A DNA stretch of 64,000 bases from Marinimicrobium locisalis (GTDB taxonomy: Bacteria; Pseudomonadota; Gammaproteobacteria; Pseudomonadales; Cellvibrionaceae), in NCBI RefSeq assembly GCF_039822625.1, contig NZ_JBDLLG010000009.1, forward strand, positions 101,807 to 165,806, written 5' to 3'. The translations under genes were made by a program, and so were the position numbers. The notes below the pieces were generated by a model that was given only the letters and a program-made list of their open reading frames with translations, did not search any database and was not told the DNA's origin. Positions 57,600-64,000 of the stretch are shown here, one piece after another (within the stretch, counting starts at the first letter, position 1; the number at the start of each line of letters is the position of its first letter).

Positions 57600-58325
57600 A
57601 TGTCAGAGAAAGGAAAGGCTCCAACTGTTAATGAAACTCTAGATGGAAACCGCTTACTGGACAGTCTGCCTTCGAGGCAACGCGCAGGCGTGAAATCCTA
57701 CTGCGAGCCCGTCGATCTCAAAGTCGGCACAGTTCTCTGCCAAGCGGGCCAACCTTTCCGTTATGCGTATTTCCCCATAGTGGGTACCATCTCGCTCACC
57801 GAAACACTCGCAGGCCACGAGCCTTTAGAAACCGACAGTATCGGCAACGAGGGTATGCTCGGCTCGGCGCTGGTCCTCAACATTAAACACGCCCCTCAAA
57901 CCGCCGTGGTACAAACACCCCTTCAGGCGCTTCGTTTTCGGGCAAAACAAATGCCCACAGCCTTGCGGAGTCTGCCCAGCCTGCTTGGCGCGCTGCAAAG
58001 GTACCTCTACGCCAGTATGGTGGAACAGTCGCAAACCACGGGCTGCATTCATTTCCATGAGGTAGCCAGGCGATTGGCCAAGGCCCTCTTACTGGCCCAG
58101 GACCGGGCCAACAGCAACCACCTCCCTCTGACTCACCAACACCTCGCCGATACGCTTGGGGTACGGCGAAGCGCCGTTACCATTGCCGCCATTAAGCTAC
58201 AGCGCGACGGCATTATTCGCTACAGTCGAGGGAAAATATCCATTCTTGACCGGGAGAGGCTCGAAAACTCCTCCTGCCGGTGTTACCAAGCGAGCGTAGA
58301 AAATTATGCAAAAGCTCTTCTTTGA
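57600..58325 (+). CDS. Crp/Fnr-family regulator 1
   Basis: A 241-residue regulator with an N-terminal cNMP-like sensing domain (VGTVLCQAGQPFRYAYFPIVGTISL in pieces) and a C-terminal winged HTH (LTHQHLADTLGVRRSAVTIAAIKLQRDGIIRYSRG). It lacks the Fnr Fe-S cysteines and the canonical cAMP pocket. The C-terminus has CRCYQ. ATG 57600 has GGTGA six bases upstream; ATG 57594 is possible. Divergent from the envelope operon, which it may control. Confidence 0.88.
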   Translation: MSEKGKAPTVNETLDGNRLLDSLPSRQRAGVKSYCEPVDLKVGTVLCQAGQPFRYAYFPIVGTISLTETLAGHEPLETDSIGNEGMLGSALVLNIKHAPQTAVVQTPLQALRFRAKQMPTALRSLPSLLGALQRYLYASMVEQSQTTGCIHFHEVARRLAKALLLAQDRANSNHLPLTHQHLADTLGVRRSAVTIAAIKLQRDGIIRYSRGKISILDRERLENSSCRCYQASVENYAKALL

Positions 58326-58699
58326 CCTACCTTTTTCGACCTAAAATGATTAGCCTGCCACCTTTTCCTACGCATGTTCGATACCGTACAGAGCGCCCTT
58401 CACCGATGCGGTAACCTTCTAGATAAGGAAGCCAGGGGCGATGGGCTATCAGTTTCACGAGCCGTTCTTGCTCAGGATTGGCAATAACGAACCCACAAGG
58501 ATGAAAGGGAAGACAAGGACCAGCACAGATACGAACGGAAGACACGGAGGTAATTTGGGTGTGCTCGAGAAACTGATAGCCCATCGCCCCTTTTGGCAAG
58601 AAAAGGCATTACCGACCCTATGTAACCTATCGCACATTAACCTTGACAGGCGGGGGGGAAGTGAGGCATACAGGCCACTCCTACAAGGAGATGTCAACG
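58326..58699. other. Gene-free stretch between the Crp/Fnr genes
   Basis: It contains a 158-bp inverted-repeat element (58434-58591) and the leader of the second regulator. Frames on both strands mirror the inverted repeat and are not credible genes. Confidence 0.6.
58434..58591. repeat. MITE-like element with 28-bp terminal inverted repeats
   Basis: AGGGGCGATGGGCTATCAG plus TTTC at 58434-58456 is the exact reverse complement of 58569-58591. One mismatch later four more bases pair (58458-58461 with 58564-58567). They flank 102 bp of non-coding sequence. No target-site duplication could be identified. Confidence 0.65.
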
Positions 58700-59434
58700 A
58701 TGCCCCAATCGTTACCGCGCTTACAAAACCATATTCTCGCCGCCCTGCCACCAGAGGCGCGCGAGCGCATTTTCCCTTACCTGGAAGAAGTCGCAATGCC
58801 CCTAGGCAAGGTACTCTATGAGCCAGGCGACAAAATGCGCTATGTGTATTTTCCCGTCGACTGCATCGTGTCCTTACTATACGTTATGGAGGACGGCGCC
58901 TCGGCGGAAATTTCCGTCGTCGGCAACGAGGGCCTGGTGGGTATCTCGCTCTTTATGGGCGGCGAAAGCACCTCCAGTCGTGCCCTGGTCCAGAGCGGCG
59001 GGACTGGCTACCGCCTGGCCGGGCCACGGCTCATTGACGAATTCAACCGGCACGGCCAGTTAATGTCGCTGGTACTGCGTTATACCCAGGCCCTGATTAC
59101 TCAGATGGCCCAGACCGCTGTGTGCAACCGACACCACTCCATTGACCAGCAACTGTGCCGCTGGCTGTTGCTGTCCCTGGACCGCTTGCCCACCAAGCAC
59201 TTGGTCATGACGCAAGAGCTGATCGCCAATATGCTCGGTGTCCGTCGTGAAGGGGTCACGGAGGCGGCCGGAAGGCTGCAAAGGCTAGGCGTAATTGAAT
59301 ATCGACGCGGTCACATCGAAGTGACCAATCGCACAAAGCTAGAAGAACTCAGTTGCGAGTGCTATGCGGTTGTCAAAAAAGAGACGGACCGCTTGTTAAA
59401 GCCCGCCTCTTCCCCGAATCAACTATCCTTGTAA
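58700..59434 (+). CDS. Crp/Fnr-family regulator 2
   Basis: A 244-residue paralogue of the preceding regulator. The sensing domain (VLYEPGDKMRYVYFPVDCIVSLLYVME, SVVGNEGLVGISLFMGG in parts) and the winged HTH (MTQELIANMLGVRREGVTEAAGRLQRLGVIEYRRG) are both clear, ending LEELSCECYAVV. ATG 58700 is chosen for AAGGAG nine bases upstream. No haem or Fe-S ligands are evident. Such pairs often sit in stress loci with envelope genes, as here. Confidence 0.9.
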   Translation: MPQSLPRLQNHILAALPPEARERIFPYLEEVAMPLGKVLYEPGDKMRYVYFPVDCIVSLLYVMEDGASAEISVVGNEGLVGISLFMGGESTSSRALVQSGGTGYRLAGPRLIDEFNRHGQLMSLVLRYTQALITQMAQTAVCNRHHSIDQQLCRWLLLSLDRLPTKHLVMTQELIANMLGVRREGVTEAAGRLQRLGVIEYRRGHIEVTNRTKLEELSCECYAVVKKETDRLLKPASSPNQLSL

Positions 59435-59979
59435 TACAACACATTCGCCAGCTCCTTCCCGCAGCCGCATTCCCTTGCATGGCACTCACCCCCTTGGCGT
59501 TAGTGTTTCCTTTGGCCACCAGGGGCGAGACGACTATTGTCCATATTGCCCCTGCCCGCCAGGTAGTTCATTTTTGAGAACCTAATTGCATTTTTTGGCG
59601 CCGTTTCAGAAAGCCTCTGTTCATTAACTTCACCGCAGGAATAATTCTGCGCGGCCTGCTTTTGCAGGCGGCGCTCAATGGCTGCTTTATCATTCGCTTT
59701 GTTGCTTTGCCTTTCTACCATGAGGTTTCTCCAGAAAGCGCCGTACTCCTGCGAGAGCGCCGAGCATCGGTTAGGCTTCCTTTTAGACACTAAGCGATGA
59801 CAGCCGGGAAGTCGGTGCGCTAGCACACCGAGGCGTGACAATAATATTTCGCCATTTTCTTGGCTGCTTTAGCCGCCAATATCGACTTTGCGTGGGCTTC
59901 CGCACAGAGCCGGCGCGTCCACAGCTCTACCATTCCCAATATGTCTACTGCTTTGATCCTAACCAGGAGGACCATTACA
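59435..59979. other. Low-content interval before the GGDEF gene
   Basis: This 545-bp interval contains one possible small minus-strand gene (59500-59721). The rest shows no recognisable gene; AGGAGG at 59965-59970 is the ribosome binding site of the next gene. Confidence 0.5.
59500..59721 (-). CDS. Small hypothetical protein
   Basis: A 73-residue hydrophilic frame with ATG 59721 preceded by GGAG at seven bases. Composition is rich in Lys, Arg, Asn and Gln (QSNKANDKAAIERRLQKQAAQ split by one helix). No family recognised, and the longer frame to 59841 is unlikely. The good ribosome binding site is the main support. Confidence 0.4.
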   Translation of the reverse strand: MVERQSNKANDKAAIERRLQKQAAQNYSCGEVNEQRLSETAPKNAIRFSKMNYLAGRGNMDNSRLAPGGQRKH

Positions 59980-60984
59980 GTGCCTCAGGAACAAAATTTT
60001 TCAAGCATGATGAAGCAGGTGCCTCCCCAGAGCCGCCGCCCTCCCAACCCGCCGGGTATGGCAAAGGCCCCTCATCACCTTTCAGCCAACGTCTCTTTTG
60101 AAGACATGGCACTCATAACCCTTGATGCCATCGGCGACGCCGTGCTGGTAATCGACCCTAAGGGCAAAGTGATCTACCTCAACAAAGTCGCCGAAACACT
60201 GACAGGATGGCCGAGCGAAGAGGCCCTCGGGCGGGCGGTTGGAGACATTTTCTTCAACGTTGACCGGGTCACCCGCCAGCGCGCGATTAACCCCGCCCAC
60301 CGAGCCATAAAGGAAGGCCGAACCGTGGCGTTGGCACTGGGCAGCGTACTGATTCGCCGCGACGGTTCCGACATCGCCATTGAAGACTCTGCCGCCCCCG
60401 TCCACAACCACCGCGGGAAAGTGGTCGGGGCGGTCATTGTGTTCCACGATGCCCGCCAGTACGGAGCCGTGATGCAGAAGATGAGCCATCTCGCCCAGCA
60501 CGACGCCCTCACCGGCCTCCCCAACCGCGTGTTTTTAATGGAACGGCTGACTCACGCCATCGGCATGGCCCAGCGGCGTGGCAGAAAAATGGCGCTGCTG
60601 TTTCTCGACCTGGACTATTTCAAGGAGATTAACGACTCCTTCGGCCACACCCTCGGCGATCAATTACTGCGAAAAGCGAGCGACAAAATCTCTTCCTGCG
60701 TTCGCGCCACCGACACGGTTAGCCGGCACGGTGGTGATGAGTTCGTAGTTCTGTTAACCGAAATCAAAGAAAGGCAAGACGCCGCCCATGTGGCCGAAAA
60801 ATTACTGGACGAGTTTACCGAGCCGCAGGTGATCGATGGCCACCAACTTCCACTGACCCTGAGCATCGGTATTAGCGTTTATCCTGAAAGTGGTGACGAC
60901 GCCGACGTGCTGTTGCAAAATGCCGACACTGCCATGTACAAAGCCAAGGAAGGCGGTCGAAACAGCTATCAATTTTTCTGCTGA
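59980..60984 (+). CDS. PAS-GGDEF diguanylate cyclase
   Basis: This cytosolic protein has a PAS domain (about 45-165, LDAIGDAVLVIDPKGKVIYLNKVAE in pieces, with AGWP-like TGWPSEEALG) and a GGDEF domain (about 175-334). The active site is intact (SRHGGDEFVVLL), preceded by the DALTGLPNR start and DLDYFKEINDSFGH metal-binding region, so it should make c-di-GMP. No I-site RxxD is obvious five residues before GGDEF (the R is in ATDTVSRHGG). GTG 59980 with AGGAGG nine bases upstream is preferred to ATG 59941; the frame to 59860 is unsupported. Confidence 0.93.
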   Translation: MPQEQNFSSMMKQVPPQSRRPPNPPGMAKAPHHLSANVSFEDMALITLDAIGDAVLVIDPKGKVIYLNKVAETLTGWPSEEALGRAVGDIFFNVDRVTRQRAINPAHRAIKEGRTVALALGSVLIRRDGSDIAIEDSAAPVHNHRGKVVGAVIVFHDARQYGAVMQKMSHLAQHDALTGLPNRVFLMERLTHAIGMAQRRGRKMALLFLDLDYFKEINDSFGHTLGDQLLRKASDKISSCVRATDTVSRHGGDEFVVLLTEIKERQDAAHVAEKLLDEFTEPQVIDGHQLPLTLSIGISVYPESGDDADVLLQNADTAMYKAKEGGRNSYQFFC

Positions 60985-61244
60985 ACAAGCAAAGGCACAG
61001 AGCCGCTTCATTTGCATTAAAGTCCCAGACTTTAGCGTATAACCACGCAAGAGTGTTGAAAGGAAAGCAGACGAACAGGAAAATAGCCCTATCTACCACT
61101 TCGTTAATAAAATGGAGGTGCTGGTCCTGAACCACGAAAATTTTCGCGCCAGAACCAGAAGCCAGCAAAGGAAGCGTGCTAGCTTTACGTTCGCTAACAC
61201 GACAGCACCTGCCCTTCCCCTGCCGGCGCTTTCAGAGAAAGGTC

Positions 61245-61901
61245 TTAGTTGTAGGAGATGATAGTCTCGGCGGAAATCTCATTTTCATCGAAGACGCCCG
61301 GGTCCAAATCGCCCGAGACGCTGACAAAGTCTCCCTTTTCGACTTGCACTACCCCAACATCGTCTAACGAATTGTAATCCATTTGTAGGGTGTCAACCGA
61401 GACCTTGCTTTCCCCTGTGTCAACAGTAAATTCACGGCCTGAAATAGACGTAACGGTCCCCGCCACCTGTAGATCAAAGTCTGCGGGCACACTGAGGTAG
61501 GTGTAGGTGACGGGCAGTACCTCTTCTTCATCGACCGGCGTCGGCGCCGTAACCATGGTGTCCAAATCCTCGATGTATATACTGCCAGCTTCTATTTTGC
61601 TGTTCTGGTAAAAACCGTCGTCGACGCGACCGTAAACCGTAACACTGTCTCCTTCACTAATTGCCCAACCATCGCCTAGGCTATCCCAGTCATCAGTTTC
61701 AACTGTTATGGTGCCTTCACCATAGTCTAACTCAAAAGCTTCGGGGGTATACGATGCCACCTTGCCACTCAATGACACCCAACTTCCATCCGGCTCGTCT
61801 TTAGCATCTGCAGTCGCGGGTAGCGGCAACGTAATGGCAGCGGCTGCGCCGAGGGCGCCTATTGTTTGCAATAGGTTTTTGTGTTTAGAGATAACGCTCA
61901 T
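61245..61901 (-). CDS. Exported protein with two OB-fold-like domains
   Basis: The 218-residue protein has a signal peptide (LGAAAAITLPLPATADA) and two similar beta-rich halves: WVSLSGKVASYTPEAFELDYGEGTITVET (split) with ISEGDSVTVYGRVDD, and LQVAGTVTSISGREFTVDTG with VEKGDFVSVSGDLD. This pattern matches periplasmic OB-fold proteins (YgiW/YdeI or DUF5666-like). It is markedly acidic. Function unknown. ATG 61901 has GGAGGAG upstream. The IS5-family element lies 50 bp upstream of its start and may have displaced its promoter. Confidence 0.72.
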   Translation of the reverse strand: MSVISKHKNLLQTIGALGAAAAITLPLPATADAKDEPDGSWVSLSGKVASYTPEAFELDYGEGTITVETDDWDSLGDGWAISEGDSVTVYGRVDDGFYQNSKIEAGSIYIEDLDTMVTAPTPVDEEEVLPVTYTYLSVPADFDLQVAGTVTSISGREFTVDTGESKVSVDTLQMDYNSLDDVGVVQVEKGDFVSVSGDLDPGVFDENEISAETIISYN

Positions 61902-61951
61902 ATTTCTCCTCCTCACTTAATAGTCGTGATTGAGTTAAACAGAGCACACAT

Positions 61952-63205
61952 GGGGACCTCTATTATTTACCGCAATACCGGATGACGGGCATCCATTGTT
62001 TGAGATTTACTTTGAGCATCTCCTGATGATTATTTTTATGCCAGACAAAGGACGTTTCTCGCCATTTGCCGCCGCTATAGAGCCCTTTGAGCCCTATAGC
62101 GGCCCTAATCTCAAATTCCAGACAGACCTCTCCTGTGCAAACTGACAAAACGGCGGAAGTTATAGACCAGGTTCATCATGCCGACCTTAACCGCCGCTCG
62201 GGCCAAGCCAATGACCCGAACCAAGCTCCCGCCTTGTCCGCTTTCAATCGCACCGAAAACGTGTTCGACTCTCGCTCGCACCTTGGACTTGGTCCGGTTG
62301 GCTTGTTTTTCTCGCTCGGTCAGCGACCGGCCGCGGTGGCCTTTGCGGTGCACCCGACTTCGGTATCCCATCGCCTTGAGCGTGATTTCACTCTCTTCGC
62401 TGTAATAAGCGCTGTCAGCCCAGACGTCCCTGGAGCTGTTATCCCCCAGCAGTTCGTGGAAAACCTGAGAGTCGTGCACCTCAGCCGAGGTGACTTCATA
62501 GTCCCGGATCAACTTGTGCTTGTTGTCCACGCAAGCGTGGTTCTTGTAGCCGTAGTGGGTTTCCTTGTTCTTCTTGGTCCAGCGGGCATCGAGGTCTTTT
62601 TGACGCTTGACGTTGGGGCCCTTCTCGATCCGATCCGGTACCTTGCCCTCCTTTATCTGGGCGTTCTCTTCACGGCGGTTGCGCTGCCTGGGCGCCTCCA
62701 CAAAGCTGGCATCGACAATCTGCCCCTTGCGCGCCTTGTAGCCTTTCTCGCCCAATTGAATATCAAACGCCACAAACAGCTTTTTCATCAATTGGCGCTT
62801 GGCCAGCTGCTCACGAAACAGCCAGATGGTCTTTGCATCCGGCGTCCTGTCTTCCGGGTGGAGCCCCAGAAATCGGCAGAAGCTGAAGCGGTCCCGAATC
62901 TGGTATTCCAGCTCATCATCGGATATGTTGTACAGGTGCTGAAGCACCAGGGCCTTGAACATCAGCAACTCGTCAAAGGGCTTTCGCCCGGCATTGCTTT
63001 TCTTGGGCCTGTTTCGCACTTTGGCCAAGATGGGGCGGAACTCTTCCCAGTCGATCATCCGGTTCAGCGAGACCAGTGGGTCTCGCTCATCCAGCTTTTG
63101 GTGACGGTTTTCAAGATCGAAGAAGCTTGGCTGCATGGGTCTGCTCCTGAACAAGTTCGACGACTGGGAAATTATACCAATTTCAGGTGATTTTTAGAGG
63201 TCCCC
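61952..63205. mobile_element. Complete IS5-family insertion sequence
   Basis: A 1254-bp element bounded by GGGGACCTCTA / TAGAGGTCCCC inverted ends and flanked on both sides by the 4-bp direct repeat ACAT (61948-61951 and 63206-63209). Length, transposase family and 4-bp duplication agree with the IS5 family. Intact ends and an open transposase frame suggest recent activity. Confidence 0.92.
62111..63136 (-). CDS. IS5-family transposase
   Basis: The 341-residue DDE transposase starts at ATG 63136 (AGGAG eight bases upstream). The N-terminal part (GRKPFDELLMFKALVLQHLYNISDDELEYQI in pieces) and the DDE core are clear: IVDASFVEAPR, the Asp in VWADSAYYSE, and the Glu in RARVEHVFGAI. The frame has no stop or frameshift. 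It fills the element at 61952-63205. Confidence 0.95.
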   Translation of the reverse strand: MQPSFFDLENRHQKLDERDPLVSLNRMIDWEEFRPILAKVRNRPKKSNAGRKPFDELLMFKALVLQHLYNISDDELEYQIRDRFSFCRFLGLHPEDRTPDAKTIWLFREQLAKRQLMKKLFVAFDIQLGEKGYKARKGQIVDASFVEAPRQRNRREENAQIKEGKVPDRIEKGPNVKRQKDLDARWTKKNKETHYGYKNHACVDNKHKLIRDYEVTSAEVHDSQVFHELLGDNSSRDVWADSAYYSEESEITLKAMGYRSRVHRKGHRGRSLTEREKQANRTKSKVRARVEHVFGAIESGQGGSLVRVIGLARAAVKVGMMNLVYNFRRFVSLHRRGLSGI

Positions 63206-63209
63206 ACAT

Positions 63210-63812
63210 GTCAACCTACACACTTAGAAAGTGTAATTATGCTCCTACCCCACCTGTCAACACAGGGCCCTAAAAGTTCCACATTAAAGGCCAAGAAGAC
63301 TCCCTCTAGCCTACAGGGCTACAGCCGAACTCATTAAGCAATCCGTTCATCAGGGGCCACGACGCTAGGAATAGCGTCAGGCAACGTTGAAAACTGTTTC
63401 ACTGAGCTAAATCCATTTTTGAATTTGAAAAGTAATGTGAAGTTCCCGTTGGATAACGGTCGGCTAATGCCGCCTAGTTGATAGGGTTCGCGGGGTACTG
63501 GCAGCTCTATTTTCATAGTGTAAACGAACGAAAAGAGGAACGAAGCGCTGGCTCTTGAAAAGCGCCCCGGTTCTTCATCGCCTCTCTCCCCGGCCTCGGC
63601 GCCGCAGCCGGCCTTTACGGTCGCCCACAGGCTTCTAGGCGGCAGCCAGCCAAAATATGTCATGAACAGCAAAGCCGTGCGTAATGCATTGGGTTCCGAT
63701 ACGATGTTCCATTTTCCCGGGACCCTAAAAGCTAGGTTGAGATATAGACGCCTTTTGAAATTTCATTCTCTGAACTTGGCTCCGGTGTTAATGGCCACCT
63801 AAACGTAACCGT
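63210..63812. other. Interval between the IS5 and IS66 elements
   Basis: No recognisable gene. A 112-residue minus-strand frame at 63334-63672 has no family match and no good start signal. GTAACCGTTCATTCAG near 63807 could be an IS66 end. Confidence 0.4.
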
Positions 63813-64000
63813 TCATTCAGAGGCGTGGTTGACGGCCCTGTAGAGGTCTGATCGGAGCGGCTGATCGGCGAAGGTGTCTTTCCACGCCCGGGGCGTCAGC
63901 TCTTCCACCCGGCTGGCCGGGTGCTCACTGATGCGAAGCAGCACATCGGTCAAGTAGGTGTAGGTATTGATCCCATGCAGCTTACAGGTGCTGATCAAGC
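63813..64000 (-). CDS. IS66-family transposase, C-terminal part (continues beyond window)
   Basis: The frame is open to the window edge; the visible 62 residues include TCKLHGINTYTYLTDVLLRI and HPASRVEELTPRAWKDTFAD, which are the conserved C-terminal segment of IS66 TnpC-type transposases. The remainder, including the DDE core, lies outside. It therefore marks a second insertion sequence next to the IS5 element. Confidence 0.82.
   Translation of the reverse strand, partial: LISTCKLHGINTYTYLTDVLLRISEHPASRVEELTPRAWKDTFADQPLRSDLYRAVNHASE

Noticed and set aside
62087..63190. 367-residue plus-strand frame
   Set aside because: Exact antisense of the IS5-family transposase, which has clear DDE motifs; GC-rich antisense frames stay open by codon bias.

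Overview
The window is gene-dense, GC-rich gammaproteobacterial chromosome, most like the Cellvibrionaceae (Cellvibrio, Saccharophagus, Marinimicrobium type). Three things point there. The order sfsA-dksA-gluQRS-cbrX-cbrA-cbrB-crcZ-pcnB-folK-panB is otherwise known from Pseudomonas. The secreted polysaccharide-degrading enzymes carry Ser-rich or Gly/Thr-rich linkers and CBM60/CBM10 modules, as in Cellvibrio. Many of the envelope proteins are lipoproteins. This placement is inferred from gene content and order; no 16S rRNA or tRNA gene was seen.

Layout. 1-4.6 kb: end of a Ycf46-like AAA ATPase, then a minus-strand block DUF4442/proB/obgE/rpmA/rplU with a 27-bp perfect inverted repeat beside obgE. 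4.7-15.8 kb: a CE12-type esterase, then a plus-strand redox locus (tri-haem-motif DUF1587/1592/1588/1585 lipoprotein, Tat-exported DUF1552 protein, TlpA-like thioredoxin, DUF4266 lipoprotein, DUF3570 barrel, ApbE flavin transferase, DsbD). 16-20.1 kb: leuS-lptE-holA. 20.2-26.2 kb: two SGNH esterases (one CE2) and two paralogous surface lipoproteins that share signal peptides and an upstream control element. 26.2-38.4 kb: MMPL exporter, FHA protein, ppa, cysE, MFS carrier, M15 peptidase, TfoX-C protein, cyclic-nucleotide-binding protein, a Fur-box promoter with a candidate small RNA, htpX and a Deg-type protease.

38.4-49.9 kb is the CbrAB carbon-control region. The sensor CbrA, with the overlapping small membrane protein CbrX, and the sigma-54 activator CbrB precede a 0.9-kb gene-free stretch. 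That stretch holds CbrB-type sites (TGTTAC-N14-GTAACA), a -24/-12 promoter, an A-rich RNA of about 400 nt made of degenerate repeats, and a strong terminator. This is a CrcZ-type Hfq/Crc decoy RNA. 50-54.2 kb holds two GH11 xylanases (GH11-CBM60-CBM10 and GH11-CBM60-CE4-CBM10) with the same 21-bp operator over the -35 box of near-identical promoters. The two regions suggest how plant-polysaccharide use could be controlled here: specific repression at the xylanase promoters, and global catabolite control through CbrAB/CrcZ.

54-64 kb is an accessory or stress region: small unknown genes, an XRE regulator with repeated operator sequence, an OmpA/DUF4398 envelope operon, two Crp/Fnr regulators, a PAS-GGDEF diguanylate cyclase, a MITE-like inverted repeat, a complete IS5-family element with its 4-bp target duplication, and the end of an IS66-family transposase running off the window.
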